Counted from the stretch's first letter, positions 10,026-19,721 are shown. The stretch is DNA of 64,000 nt from Paracoccus tegillarcae (GCF_002847305.1 NZ_CP025408.1:480001-544000); one strand, 5' to 3'. Numbers and translations are program-made. Notes: generated by a model not told the origin, from the sequence alone.

Positions 10026-10081
10026 ACTTTCCCCCCTTGCCAATCCGCTCTAGAGTTTCGGCAGCCGAGGAGGAATTCAAG

Positions 10082-10867
10082 ATGGATCAGCTGGTCTTAC
10101 GCAACGATACGGGTCATGTGGCACGGCTGACGCTGAACAGCCCAAAGAATTTCAACGCACTGTCGGTCGAAATGATTGCCGCACTGAGCGATCATCTGAC
10201 CGCAATCGCAGACGATGACAGCATTCGCGCCGTGATCCTGTCGGGCACAGGCAAGGCTTTTTGCGCCGGGCATGACCTGCGGCAGATGCAATCCGCGCGC
10301 GATTTGCCGGATGGCGGCGGTGCGGCCTATCAGAGCCTGTTCGACGATTGCGCGCGCATGATGCAGATGATCCCTGCCCTGCCCCAACCCGTCATCGCGC
10401 AAGTGCACGGTATCGCCACGGCGGCGGGCTGCCAGTTGGTCGCCAGCTGCGATCTGGCCATCGCTGCCGAAGGCACGCGCTTTGGCGTGAACGGGGTCAA
10501 TATCGGACTTTTCTGTTCGACCCCGATGGTCGCACTCAGCCGCGTGATCCCGCCCAAGGCAGCCTTTGAAATGCTGACGACCGGTAACTTCATCGACGCT
10601 GTCCGTGCGCGTGAACTGGGCCTGATAAACCAGATCGCACCCGGTGATGAACTGGCGGATCAGGCCCTGAGCATGGCCCAGACCATCGCCGCGAAACTGC
10701 CCGCCGCCGTGCGTATGGGAAAGCGCGCCTTTCACGACCAGATGGGTCTTGGATTGGCCGATGCTTACGGGCGCGCAGGCGGCACCATGTGCGAAAACAT
10801 GATGCTGCCGGAAACGGATGAAGGCATCACGGCATTTCTGGAAAAGCGGCCGCCCAACTGGTCCTGA
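10082..10867 (+). CDS. enoyl-CoA hydratase/isomerase family protein
   Basis: 261-residue crotonase-fold enzyme acting on acyl-CoA thioesters. Visible features are the CoA-binding GTGKAFCAGHDLRQM (58-72) and the oxyanion-hole region HGIATAAGCQLVASCDLA, followed by FGVNGVNIGLFCSTPMVAL. The second catalytic glutamate of classical hydratases (GCGxE...PE) is not clearly kept: the region reads VNIGLFCSTPM. The reaction may therefore differ, as in the ECHDC3-like subgroup. ATG 10082 follows AGGAGG. Monocistronic, divergent from the thioesterase. Confidence 0.88.
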   Translation: MDQLVLRNDTGHVARLTLNSPKNFNALSVEMIAALSDHLTAIADDDSIRAVILSGTGKAFCAGHDLRQMQSARDLPDGGGAAYQSLFDDCARMMQMIPALPQPVIAQVHGIATAAGCQLVASCDLAIAAEGTRFGVNGVNIGLFCSTPMVALSRVIPPKAAFEMLTTGNFIDAVRARELGLINQIAPGDELADQALSMAQTIAAKLPAAVRMGKRAFHDQMGLGLADAYGRAGGTMCENMMLPETDEGITAFLEKRPPNWS

Positions 10868-10909
10868 GGTGGGCTGTCTTGATGGGCACAAGGTGGCTGT
10901 AGCGGCGCC

Positions 10910-11653
10910 TTAACCCAACATGGCCAGCGCCGGAAATGTCTCGAGCAGCCAATAGGCAAAGGCCGCGAAAGCACCCGTCAGCAGCATTATCCCGACGATC
11001 ACCAGCAGCCCGCCCATGACCCGCTCGATGGTGCCCATATAGGGTTTGATGCGGTTCATCAGACCGATCGAGCGGTTGATGAATATCGCCGATAGCAGGA
11101 ACGGAATGCCCAAACCCATGGCATAAACCGCCAGCAGCGCCGTGCCCCGGCCCATCTCTCCACCCGCCGCGGCAAGCGACAGGATCATGCCCAGCTGCGG
11201 CCCGATGCAGGGCGTCCAGCCAAAGGCAAAGGCCAGCCCCAGGACAAACGCGCCGAAGGCGGTACCGCCCTGCTCGCCCGCCTCCAGCCGTGCCTCTTGG
11301 TCAAGAAAAGGGATGCGGATGACATGCAGGAAATGCAGGCCCATCACGATGACCATTACCCCGGCAATCCGCGACAGCCATTCCTGATACTGCAGAAACG
11401 CCCGCCCAAAGGCAGACGCGGCAAAGCCCATGACCAGAAAAACGACCGACAGGCCCAGAACGAACATCAGCGCCGGGCCGATGGCACTGCGCTCGCCCGA
11501 TTTCAGCCCGCCGACATTCACCCCGGTCATATAGGCCAGATAGGGTGGAACGATGGGCAGGACGCATGGCGACAGAAACGACAACAGACCAGCCAGCATC
11601 GCGACCAGCGCGGCAGGCAAAAAGGCGGCTTCGGCAAGTTCGATTCCCAGCAT
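10910..11653 (-). CDS. ccdA: cytochrome c biogenesis protein CcdA (DsbD membrane-domain family)
   Basis: 247-residue polytopic membrane protein with six helices. It moves reducing equivalents from cytoplasmic thioredoxin to periplasmic thiol proteins. The redox cysteines are in SPCVLPIVPPYL (near residue 30) and GWTPCIGPQLG (near 150). The length and single-domain form fit CcdA. It ends 43 nt from the stop of the enoyl-CoA hydratase, convergently. Confidence 0.93.
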   Translation of the reverse strand: MLGIELAEAAFLPAALVAMLAGLLSFLSPCVLPIVPPYLAYMTGVNVGGLKSGERSAIGPALMFVLGLSVVFLVMGFAASAFGRAFLQYQEWLSRIAGVMVIVMGLHFLHVIRIPFLDQEARLEAGEQGGTAFGAFVLGLAFAFGWTPCIGPQLGMILSLAAAGGEMGRGTALLAVYAMGLGIPFLLSAIFINRSIGLMNRIKPYMGTIERVMGGLLVIVGIMLLTGAFAAFAYWLLETFPALAMLG

Positions 11654-11718
11654 GGCGGCACTCTAACGCGCGAAACCGAAACGGAAAGAGCGTATCAGGT
11701 CACGCCTGCGTGGGGTGA

Positions 11719-11741
11719 CCGGTCCGGATCGCCCGGACCGG
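11719..11741 (-). terminator. hairpin downstream of rne
   Basis: A 9-bp stem CCGGTCCGG/CCGGACCGG (11719-11727, 11733-11741) with a 5-nt loop, 10 bp after the rne stop. No T-run follows on the minus strand, so it may act with Rho or protect the 3' end. Confidence 0.5.
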
Positions 11742-11750
11742 CCCGTTTCT

Positions 11751-14354
11751 TCAACGGCCGAGTGACCACCAACCGCGCCGCTTAGGCCGCGCGGGACGTT
11801 CTTCGGGCTGAGTTTCGGCCTGTTCGGACGCATCAGCACCGACCAACGCGGCCTTTGGCTCTGGCTCAACTTCGGCGGCCTGTGCAGGCTCGGGCTGTTG
11901 CTCGGCCTCCGGCTCGGGTGCTTCTTCAGCCACCTCTTCGGGAACGATCACGGGCATCGCAGGCTCGGCGTTGCTCTCGGCATCAACAACCGGCTCTGGG
12001 GCGACAGGTGCCGGGGCCGCTGCAATCTCTTGCGGCACGTCTGCTGGCGCATCCGGTTGGGCATCCTGCGAGGCAGCGGCAATTGCGGCTGTCTCAGTGC
12101 CGTCATTGGCCTCATCGCCCTCATCCGACTTGCGACGCGAACGGCTGCGGCTCTTGCGCGGCTTTTTCGGCTTGGCATCCTCGTCTGCCTCAGCCGCTGT
12201 CACCTTTTGCGCCCCGCGGTCATCCGAGTCCGTCTCATCGGCGTCATTCGATGCGTCGGCGGTCTCGGACTGATCCGCGTTGCCGTCATCATTGGCGCCC
12301 TGATCCTGATCAGAGCGATCTCCGGATTTCCGCCGCCGACGACGCCGGCGGCGCTTGCCGCGCCCCTCGCCATTCGAATCGCCGCGATCCTCGCTGCTGC
12401 GGGCCTCGGCTGTCTCGGCCGGCTGGTCCTCATCGGTGTCTGTCTCGGCCTCGGCCTCAATGACATCATCTGCATCATCAATCTGCGCCATCAGCTGCGC
12501 GCTGGCCGATACGGCTGCACTCTCGACTTCGGGCACGATCCGCGTCGCAGTCTTGAATTTTTCCAGCGTGTAGTCGGGCGAGATCAGCGATGGATCGGCC
12601 TCGACGCGAACCGACATGCCATAACGCATCTCGATCGTCGCGATATGCTCGCGCTTGCCGTTCATCAGGAAATTGGCAACCGCAACCGGCGCCTTGACCA
12701 GAATCTCGCGCGAGCGCTTGCGGGTGCCTTCTTCCTCAACCGCGCGCAGGATCGTCAGCGCCAGACTGTCATCGGAGCGGATCAGCCCGGTGCCGTGGCA
12801 ATGCGCACAAGGCTGCGTGGTCGATTCCAGCATCCCCGGACGCAGCCGCTGACGGCTCATCTCCATCAGGCCAAAACCGCTGATCTTGCCCACCTGGATA
12901 CGGGCACGGTCGGTTTTCAACCGGTCTTTCAGGCGCTTCTCGACAGAGGCGTTGTTCTTGCGCTCTTCCATGTCGATGAAGTCGATCACGATCAGCCCCG
13001 CCAGATCGCGCAGGCGCAACTGGCGGGCAACTTCGTCGCAGGCCTCAAGGTTGGTCTTGGTCGCGGTGTCCTCGATGCTGCCTTCCTTGGTCGCGCGGCC
13101 AGAGTTCACATCGATGGCCACCAGCGCCTCGGTCACACCGATGACGATATAGCCACCCGATTTCAACTGGACGGTCGGGTTGAACATGCCGCCAAGATAG
13201 CTTTCCACCTGAAAGCGCGCGAAAAGCGGCATCTGATCGGTGTAATGTTTCACGTTGCGGGCGTGGGACGGCATGATCATCTTCATGAAGTCCTTGGCGG
13301 TGCGATAGCCGCGCTCGCCCTCGACCAGCACTTCGTCGATCTCTTTGCTGTAAAGATCGCGGATGCTGCGCTTGATCAGATCGCCCTCTTCATAGATCGG
13401 CGCAGGTGCGACGGATTTGAACGTCAGATCGCGGATCTGTTCCCAGAGCCGCATCAGATATTCATAGTCGCGCCGGACCTCGGTCTTGGTGCGCTGGCTG
13501 CCGGCGGTGCGGATGATCAGGCCCGCGCCTTTCGGAACGGCCAGTTCGGACGCGATATCTTTCAGCTTCTTGCGGTCAGCCGCATTGGTGATCTTGCGGG
13601 AAATCCCGCCACCGCGCGCAGTGTTCGGCATCAGCACGCAATAGCGACCGGCCAGCGACAGATAGGTCGTCAGCGCAGCGCCCTTGTTGCCGCGCTCTTC
13701 CTTGACCACCTGCACCAGCAGGATCTGCCGAACCTTGACGACTTCCTGGATCTTGTAGCGGCGCTGGCGCGGCTTTTTCGGCGTGCGGATCTCTTCGGTC
13801 ACATCATCATCGGCAACCGATTCAATGTTCTCATCCTTGTCAGAGGCTTCCACCGCGTCTGCCTGATCGGCATCCTGGTCATTGCTCTGGTCGCGATCGT
13901 CGTCCTGATCAGCGTCCTTGACGTCCAGCGTCTCCATCCCGGGCACGTCGTCCGAGGCGACGGTTTCATCCGTCTGGGTGTTCGCCTCGGGTTTGGCTTT
14001 GCCGCGCCGGCGCGACGGTTTGGGCTTGCTGGCGCGCGCCGCCTCTTCGGCAGCAATGGCCTCGGCATAGGCTTGCTCTTCGGCCAGCAAGGCATCGCGG
14101 TCAGCCGCAGGGATCTGGTAGTAATCAGGGTGAATTTCGGCGAAGGCCAGGAAACCGTGACGGTTGCCGCCATAGTCCACAAATGCGGCCTGCAGCGACG
14201 GTTCGACCCGCGTGACTTTTGCCAGATAAATATTGCCGGCCAGTTGCCGCTTGTTCAGTGTCTCAAAGTCAAATTCTTCGACCTTGGTTCCATCGGCCAC
14301 GACGACCCGAGTTTCCTCGGCATGTGTCGCGTCGATCAGCATCTTTTTTGCCAT
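11751..14354 (-). CDS. rne: ribonuclease E (Rne/Rng family)
   Basis: 867-residue endoribonuclease that sets mRNA decay and processes rRNA and tRNA as the degradosome scaffold. The S1 RNA-binding domain (about 36-83) is interrupted by a long charged insert (about 84-200, with an Asp-rich stretch 124-190) and resumes near KIQEVVKVRQILLVQ. Catalytic-core markers follow: LVAIDVNSGRATKEG and LAGLIVIDFIDMEERKN carry the metal-binding aspartates, and QPCAHCHGTG is the zinc-link CxxC. From about residue 600 the tail is low-complexity with alternating acidic and Arg-rich blocks, as expected of the degradosome scaffold. It has a long leader upstream. Confidence 0.97.
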   Translation of the reverse strand: MAKKMLIDATHAEETRVVVADGTKVEEFDFETLNKRQLAGNIYLAKVTRVEPSLQAAFVDYGGNRHGFLAFAEIHPDYYQIPAADRDALLAEEQAYAEAIAAEEAARASKPKPSRRRGKAKPEANTQTDETVASDDVPGMETLDVKDADQDDDRDQSNDQDADQADAVEASDKDENIESVADDDVTEEIRTPKKPRQRRYKIQEVVKVRQILLVQVVKEERGNKGAALTTYLSLAGRYCVLMPNTARGGGISRKITNAADRKKLKDIASELAVPKGAGLIIRTAGSQRTKTEVRRDYEYLMRLWEQIRDLTFKSVAPAPIYEEGDLIKRSIRDLYSKEIDEVLVEGERGYRTAKDFMKMIMPSHARNVKHYTDQMPLFARFQVESYLGGMFNPTVQLKSGGYIVIGVTEALVAIDVNSGRATKEGSIEDTATKTNLEACDEVARQLRLRDLAGLIVIDFIDMEERKNNASVEKRLKDRLKTDRARIQVGKISGFGLMEMSRQRLRPGMLESTTQPCAHCHGTGLIRSDDSLALTILRAVEEEGTRKRSREILVKAPVAVANFLMNGKREHIATIEMRYGMSVRVEADPSLISPDYTLEKFKTATRIVPEVESAAVSASAQLMAQIDDADDVIEAEAETDTDEDQPAETAEARSSEDRGDSNGEGRGKRRRRRRRRKSGDRSDQDQGANDDGNADQSETADASNDADETDSDDRGAQKVTAAEADEDAKPKKPRKSRSRSRRKSDEGDEANDGTETAAIAAASQDAQPDAPADVPQEIAAAPAPVAPEPVVDAESNAEPAMPVIVPEEVAEEAPEPEAEQQPEPAQAAEVEPEPKAALVGADASEQAETQPEERPARPKRRGWWSLGR

Positions 14355-14944
14355 GAGATTTTCTTTCGCGCAGGCGCACGCTTGCCGGCCCAGGCGGGCC
14401 AGACAATTTACGGCTGCGGTGTGATGGGAACGCGGGCGCGCCGGGTGGTGCGGATGACGCGGCCGGCCTGTCAGCCTGCCTTAACGTCCCTGCCATACCC
14501 AAAGCGCGTTCCATCGCGTTCGTTACCTGTGTTGGCCCCAGATCCATGAGGATCATGACGGCTAGCGAATTCCGCCCCAAAACGACCATATCGTATCAGG
14601 GGCGAGAGTTTTCCGCGCGACGCTTGCCGCCCGTCCATGGGTAGCCAGAGGAGCCGCGCTGCGAAACTGTTGGCAAGGCACAACCAAAAGTTGAGGGAGG
14701 TGCACTGCGTATGAACAACATAGTGGTTCAAGCGGGGAAAATTCAATGGATAAAACGCACTCGCCCGATTCTGTCCGCGACAGAAAGCCTGTCCAACCCT
14801 CGGCGGCCCTTGTTTTCTGGCGATGATCTTGTCCTTCGCACTCTCCGCGGACCGTATTCACCCCCTGCCGAGACCAGGGCACGCAAACGCCCAGTTCCCC
14901 AACGTTAAAGACGCGGGCAAATCGTTCATCGACGACATGGGAAT
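14355..14944 (-). other. rne leader/intergenic region of 590 bp without a convincing gene
   Basis: No ORF here has typical codon use. The 65-codon plus-strand ORF at 14711-14908 has a fair ribosome site (GGGAGG), but its third positions are not GC-rich and it encodes no known motif. The minus strand probably carries the long rne 5' leader; E. coli rne also has a leader of about 360 nt that mediates feedback control. A candidate promoter is listed separately. Confidence 0.5.
14718..14746 (-). promoter_or_regulatory. candidate rne promoter
   Basis: On the minus strand TTGAAT (14746-14741), 17 bases, CTATGT (14723-14718). Transcription from here would give a leader of roughly 350-360 nt before the rne ATG at 14354. 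The match to consensus is moderate. Confidence 0.35.
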
Positions 14945-15021
<77 letters not shown>

Positions 15022-15031
15022 CGCGGTCGCC

Positions 15032-15060
15032 TCAATAGCCGGGCTTTAACGGGCGTGCAA
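15032..15060 (-). promoter_or_regulatory. promoter of tRNA-Arg
   Basis: On the minus strand TTGCAC (15060-15055), 17 bases, TATTGA (15037-15032). The -10 element lies about 10 nt upstream of the mature 5' end. Confidence 0.6.
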
Positions 15061-15077
15061 CGGGTAATCCCACTTGC

Positions 15078-15764
15078 TCAGACGTGCAGATAGCGTTCCT
15101 TGACCTCGTCTGACGCCACAAGCTGGGCGTTGTCACCCGTCCAGACCACGCGGCCCTTTTCGATGACTACATGACGGTCGGCCAGGTGGCTCAGGGCATC
15201 GACATTCTTGTCGACGATCAGGATCGCCTCGCCTTCTGCCTTAAGCGCGGCGAGGCAGGCCCAGATTTCGTCGCGGATCAGCGGGGCCAGCCCTTCGGTC
15301 GCCTCGTCCAGAACGATCAGGCGCGGGTTGGTCATCAGCGCGCGGCCGATGGCCACCATCTGCTGTTCACCGCCCGAAAGCTGGTTGCCCATATGCCCCG
15401 CGCGCTCTGACAGGCGCGGGAACAGTGCCAGCACGCGATCCAGCGACCATGCGCCATCACGCGCTGTGGCAATCAGGTTTTCGCGCACATCCAGCGTCGG
15501 GAATATCTGTCTCCCTTCGGGCACCAGCCCCAGCCCCGCCAGCGCGATACGATGCGGGGCGGCATTGGTCAGGTCCTGATCGCCAACGATCACGCGACCA
15601 GCGCGCGCGCGCAACAGACCGAAGATCGTGCTGATCGTCGTCGTCTTGCCCATGCCGTTGCGGCCCATCAGCGTGACCACCTCGCCCGCCCCGACGGTCA
15701 GATCGATGCCGTGCAGCACCACGCTGTCGCCGTAACCTGCCTGCAACCCCTCGACGCGCAACAT
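15078..15764 (-). CDS. livF: branched-chain amino acid ABC transporter ATPase LivF
   Basis: 228-residue ABC ATPase. Walker A is GRNGMGKTT, the signature is LSGGEQQM and Walker B is LIVLDEATEG. The short C-terminus ending ...DEVKERYLHV is typical of LivF. ATG 15764 overlaps the livG stop as TGATG; a GTG one codon upstream is possible. It is the last gene of livKHMGF. Confidence 0.93.
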   Translation of the reverse strand: MLRVEGLQAGYGDSVVLHGIDLTVGAGEVVTLMGRNGMGKTTTISTIFGLLRARAGRVIVGDQDLTNAAPHRIALAGLGLVPEGRQIFPTLDVRENLIATARDGAWSLDRVLALFPRLSERAGHMGNQLSGGEQQMVAIGRALMTNPRLIVLDEATEGLAPLIRDEIWACLAALKAEGEAILIVDKNVDALSHLADRHVVIEKGRVVWTGDNAQLVASDEVKERYLHV

Positions 15765-16507
15765 CACGCGTCCTCGCCCAGATAGGCGCGGCGCACCTGC
15801 GCGTCTGACCGGATCTCGGCGGGCGCACCGGTCGCAATCACCTGACCGTAGACGAGGACGCTGATCCGGTCGGCCAGCGCGAATACCGCATCCATATCAT
15901 GTTCGATCAACAACACCGTTACCTCACCCTTCAGGCTGTCGATGACCTGCACCAGCCGCTCGGCCTCTGCCCCCGAGGTGCCGGCCAGCGGTTCATCCAG
16001 CAATAGCAGGCGCGGCTGCGTGGCCAGTGCAATGGCCAGTTCCAACTGGCGCTTTTCGCCGTGGCTCAGCGATCCGGCGCGCTGACCGGCGCTGTCCTGC
16101 AGCCCCACCCGGGCCAGCGCCGCATGCGCCTGATCGTTCAACGCGGCTTCACCTGCAACCGGGGCAAAAAAGCGAAAACTGCTGCCGCTGCGTGCCTGCA
16201 CGGCTGTGGCCACGTTCTCCAATACGCTGAAACCGGGCAGGATCGAGGTGATTTGAAAACTGCGCGACAGGCCGCGCCTCACCCGCGCCGGCATCTTCAA
16301 CGCCGTGATATCCTCGGCCCCGAAAACGACGCGCCCGCGATCACAGGCCAACTGACCCGACAGTTGCGCAATCAATGTCGTCTTGCCAGCGCCATTGGGT
16401 CCGATGACGGCGTGCAACTCTCCGTCTTCGACGGACAGGCTGACATCATCGGTGACCTTCAACGCGCCATAGCTTTTGCAGAGGTTCTGGACCGAAAGCA
16501 GGCTCAT
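15764..16507 (-). CDS. livG: branched-chain amino acid ABC transporter ATPase LivG
   Basis: 247-residue ABC ATPase with Walker A GPNGAGKTT, signature LSHGEKRQLE and Walker B LLLLDEPLAG, followed by the LivG-type end (VRRAYLG). ATG 16507 overlaps the livM stop by 4 nt. It pairs with LivF as the energising heterodimer for LivH/LivM. Confidence 0.93.
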   Translation of the reverse strand: MSLLSVQNLCKSYGALKVTDDVSLSVEDGELHAVIGPNGAGKTTLIAQLSGQLACDRGRVVFGAEDITALKMPARVRRGLSRSFQITSILPGFSVLENVATAVQARSGSSFRFFAPVAGEAALNDQAHAALARVGLQDSAGQRAGSLSHGEKRQLELAIALATQPRLLLLDEPLAGTSGAEAERLVQVIDSLKGEVTVLLIEHDMDAVFALADRISVLVYGQVIATGAPAEIRSDAQVRRAYLGEDA

Positions 16508-17451
16508 TTCACCCCGCCTCCGATCCGGCGGATCAGACCGCTGATCCCGTCGCGCGAGACCAGTACGATACCGACCAGAAACAACCCGAAGAACAACGGC
16601 CAGTGATCCGACATACCCGACAACCATTCCTCCAGCAGCAGCGCGATCACAGCGCCGCCCACAGCGCCGATCAGATTGCCGACACCGCCCAGCACCACCA
16701 TCACGATCAACTCGCCCGAGCGGTGCCAGTTCATCAGCGCCGGAGACACGAATTCCGTCTGGTTGGCCAGCATCACCCCGGCGATCGAGGCAATGCAGCC
16801 CGAGATGACATAGGCCGTCAGCTGATAGCGAAACGGCGAAAAGCCGACAGCCTGCATCCTGACCGCATTCTCACGTGTGCCTGTCAGCACCCGGCCAAAC
16901 CGCGATTGCGTGATGCGCAGCGCCAGCAGATAGGACCCGACCAGCAGGGCCAGCGTGACATAGAGCAGCGTGGTGTCATTCTCCAGCAAGGGTTGGCCCA
17001 GCAGCGTCGAGCGTGCCTGCAGAGTCACGCCGTCATCGCCGCCATAGGCAGACAGAGAGACGAAAAAGAAATAGACCATCTGCGCAAAGGCCAGCGTGAT
17101 CATGATGAAATAGACCCCGCGCGTGCGCAGCGAGATCGCGCCGGTGATCAGCGCGAAAGGTGCCGCCATGGCGGTGCCCGCCAACAGGTGCAGCCCCAGA
17201 TCAGTTATGCCTGCGCGGCTGAGGATGGCGACGGCATAAGCCCCAAAGCCAAGATAGGCGGCGTGGCCAAAGCTGACCATGCCGCCATAGCCAAGGATCA
17301 GATCCAGCGCGAGGGCCGCAATCGCGAATGCCAGGATGCGCGTGGCAATGACGACCAGAAAACTGTCGCCCACGAGATGTGCGATCACAGGCAGGATCGC
17401 GAAGCCGCCAAAGATCACCAGCGCGGCGATATTTCTGATGCGTGGGTTCAT
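16504..17451 (-). CDS. livM: branched-chain amino acid ABC transporter permease LivM
   Basis: 315 residues, about nine membrane helices. Family segments are LILGYGGMVSFGHAAYLGFGAYAV (in the 45-75 region) and LTGTRENAVRMQAVGF, the cytoplasmic EAA-like loop. ATG 17451 overlaps the livH stop by 4 nt. Confidence 0.93.
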   Translation of the reverse strand: MNPRIRNIAALVIFGGFAILPVIAHLVGDSFLVVIATRILAFAIAALALDLILGYGGMVSFGHAAYLGFGAYAVAILSRAGITDLGLHLLAGTAMAAPFALITGAISLRTRGVYFIMITLAFAQMVYFFFVSLSAYGGDDGVTLQARSTLLGQPLLENDTTLLYVTLALLVGSYLLALRITQSRFGRVLTGTRENAVRMQAVGFSPFRYQLTAYVISGCIASIAGVMLANQTEFVSPALMNWHRSGELIVMVVLGGVGNLIGAVGGAVIALLLEEWLSGMSDHWPLFFGLFLVGIVLVSRDGISGLIRRIGGGVK

Positions 17452-18365
17452 GCCCGCTGCCCGAAGAGGCCGGCAGGCCGCAGGGCCAGGATCACCGCCA
17501 TCAGGATATAAACCAGCATCGGCGCCAGCACCCTGCCCGCCTGCGCGGCTGCAGAAGGCTCCATCATCGCGCCCAGTGCGATGGGGCCGAAGGTCCGTCC
17601 CACGGTATCGACGACGCCCACCAGCAGCGCGCCGGCAAAGGCCCCCTTGATCGACCCGATGCCACCAATGACGATCACCACGAAGGCCAGGATCAGCACG
17701 CTTTCCCCCATGCCCGGATCAACGGCCAGAATGGGCGCAACCATCGCGCCGGCAAAGCCCGCCAGCATCGCGCCAAAGGCAAAAATCACCGTAAACAGAC
17801 GCCCCACATCGACGCCCAGTGCAGACAGCATCGCGCGGTTCGTCGCACCCGCCCGCAGGCGCATTCCGATGCGGGTGCGGGTGATCACGAACCACAAACC
17901 CACCGCAGTCAGTAGCCCGGCCGCGATGATCGCCAGACGAAAGACCGGGTAACGCAGCGGCCCGATCAGCGGGATTGATCCTGACAGCGCGTCGGGCATG
18001 GCCACGGTCAGCGGCGCAGCACCCCAGATGATCTCGACCGCCTCGGTGATCACCATCACCAGCCCGAATGTCGCCAGCACCTGATCCAGATGGCTGCGAT
18101 CATAGAGATGCCGAAAAACCAGAAACTCAAGCGCCAGACCCAAGGCCAGCGTGGCCGGCAGCACCAACAGCAGCCCAAGCGTGTAGCTGCCGGTCATGCC
18201 TGCAAAGCTGACCACCAGATAGGCCCCGACCATATACATCGCGCCATGCGACAGGTTCACGAAATCCATGATCCCGAAAACCAGTGTCAGCCCGGCGGCG
18301 ATCAGGAACAAGAGCACGCCGAATTGCAGCCCGTTCAACAGTTGCAGCAGGAAAAGATTGGTCAT
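17448..18365 (-). CDS. livH: branched-chain amino acid ABC transporter permease LivH
   Basis: 305-residue polytopic permease with LNGLQFGVLLFLIAAGLTLV and GIMDFVNLSHGAMYMVGAY near the N-terminus and the cytoplasmic loop RAGATNRAMLSALGVDV. I use ATG 18365 (MTNLFLLQ); a TTG at 18377 would add four residues. It lies 46 nt after livK. Confidence 0.93.
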   Translation of the reverse strand: MTNLFLLQLLNGLQFGVLLFLIAAGLTLVFGIMDFVNLSHGAMYMVGAYLVVSFAGMTGSYTLGLLLVLPATLALGLALEFLVFRHLYDRSHLDQVLATFGLVMVITEAVEIIWGAAPLTVAMPDALSGSIPLIGPLRYPVFRLAIIAAGLLTAVGLWFVITRTRIGMRLRAGATNRAMLSALGVDVGRLFTVIFAFGAMLAGFAGAMVAPILAVDPGMGESVLILAFVVIVIGGIGSIKGAFAGALLVGVVDTVGRTFGPIALGAMMEPSAAAQAGRVLAPMLVYILMAVILALRPAGLFGQRA

Positions 18366-18411
18366 ATCCGCCCACAAACCAGGGGCGCGGTGTGACCCGC
18401 GCCCGCCTGGC

Positions 18412-19575
18412 TCAGTTCATCTGGCATTCGGTCGCGTAATTGTCGGCATAATCCTCGAAGATCGGCTGAACGATCGAGGTCGCAAAGTTGCCGTCCTCGC
18501 GCTTGACCACCTCGGCCAGATAGAAATCCTGCACCGGGAAGTGGTTCGCGCCAAAGGCAAAGTCACCGCGGACCGAGGCGAACTCGGCCCCCTCCAGTGC
18601 CGCGATCAGCGCATCCTTGTCAGCCGCGCCGCCGGCTGCGCGCACAGCCGCGTCGATCAGCTTGGCCGCATCATAGCCATGGGCGGCATAGCTGGCCGGG
18701 ACCTTGCCGTATTTTTCCTCGAATGCTGCGACAAAGGCGGTGTTTTCGGGCGTATCCAGATCGGGCGCCCAGTTCGTACCGGAAAAGAAACCAACGGCAG
18801 CGTCCTGCTGAGCAGGCAGCGTCGATTCATCGACTGTAAAGGCTGACAGGAACGGAATGCTCTCCAGACCGGCTTGCCGGTACTGCTTGACCAGATTGAC
18901 GCCCATGCCGCCGGGCATGAAGGCGAACACGGCATCGGGCTGCATCGCCGCGATCTGCGCCAGTTCCGCCGAGAAATCCAACTGTCCAAGCTGCGTGAAC
19001 ACCTCGCCCGCCACGCCGCCGTCATAGCTGTGCTTGAAACCCGCCAGACTGTCCTGACCGGCCTGATAGTTCGGTGCCAGCAGGAACACGTTGTCAAAGC
19101 CCTGTTCCTTGGCATAAGCCCCCATCACCTCGTGGTTCTGGTCGTTCTGATAGCTGACCGAAAAGAACGCCTTGTTGCATTCCGCACCGGCCAGGTTCGA
19201 GGGCCCCGCATTCGGGCTGATCAGGATCGCACCACCATCAGTCACAGGCTTCACGATAGCCCCGGCGATGTTGGAAAAGATCGGCCCGACGACGATATCC
19301 GCGCCATCACGTTCGACCAGTTCGCGCGCCTTGTTGGCAGCGATATCGGGCTTTTGCTCGTCATCGACGATGAACAGTTCCGTCGGCATTCCGCCGATCT
19401 CACCGATCTCATCGGCGGCCAGTTGAAATCCGTCGCGCGCCTGTTCACCCAGAACGGCGGCAGGGCCGGACAGAGTCAGCAGCACGCCGATCTTCAGCGT
19501 TTCATCATCTTGCGCAGCGGCAGGGCCGGCAAGGATCGCGGTGGAGGCAAGCAGGGTCAGGATCTTGCGGGTCAT
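18412..19575 (-). CDS. livK: branched-chain amino acid-type ABC substrate-binding protein (LivK family)
   Basis: 387-residue periplasmic binding protein. The signal peptide is MTRKILTLLASTAILAGPAAAQD with an AxA cleavage site. The mature part has the type I binding-protein fold (KIGVLLTLSGPAAVLGEQ, IVGPIFSNIAGAIVKPV). First gene of livKHMGF; translation starts at ATG 19575 after GGAAGG. Many such systems carry ligands other than Leu/Ile/Val, such as aromatic acids, amides or urea, so the substrate is uncertain. Confidence 0.9.
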   Translation of the reverse strand: MTRKILTLLASTAILAGPAAAQDDETLKIGVLLTLSGPAAVLGEQARDGFQLAADEIGEIGGMPTELFIVDDEQKPDIAANKARELVERDGADIVVGPIFSNIAGAIVKPVTDGGAILISPNAGPSNLAGAECNKAFFSVSYQNDQNHEVMGAYAKEQGFDNVFLLAPNYQAGQDSLAGFKHSYDGGVAGEVFTQLGQLDFSAELAQIAAMQPDAVFAFMPGGMGVNLVKQYRQAGLESIPFLSAFTVDESTLPAQQDAAVGFFSGTNWAPDLDTPENTAFVAAFEEKYGKVPASYAAHGYDAAKLIDAAVRAAGGAADKDALIAALEGAEFASVRGDFAFGANHFPVQDFYLAEVVKREDGNFATSIVQPIFEDYADNYATECQMN

Positions 19576-19721
19576 CTTGGGTCAACCTTCCTGTTGGTGG
19601 AACCCCTGTTGCGGGGCTTGGCCATTCATCGGCGCTTTGACACTAACACGCACCAATCAGAAGGTTTGAGTCAAGAAAATTGTTTCAGGCTTAAAATAAA
19701 TGCACCGTCCAGGCGCGTTGT

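Noticed and set aside
11898..14549. 883-codon ORF opposite rne
   Set aside because: Shadow of the GC-rich rne gene; no recognisable domain.
14711..14908. 65-codon plus-strand ORF with a GGGAGG site
   Set aside because: Codon third positions are not GC-rich as in neighbouring genes, no motif is visible, and it overlaps the likely rne promoter and leader on the other strand.
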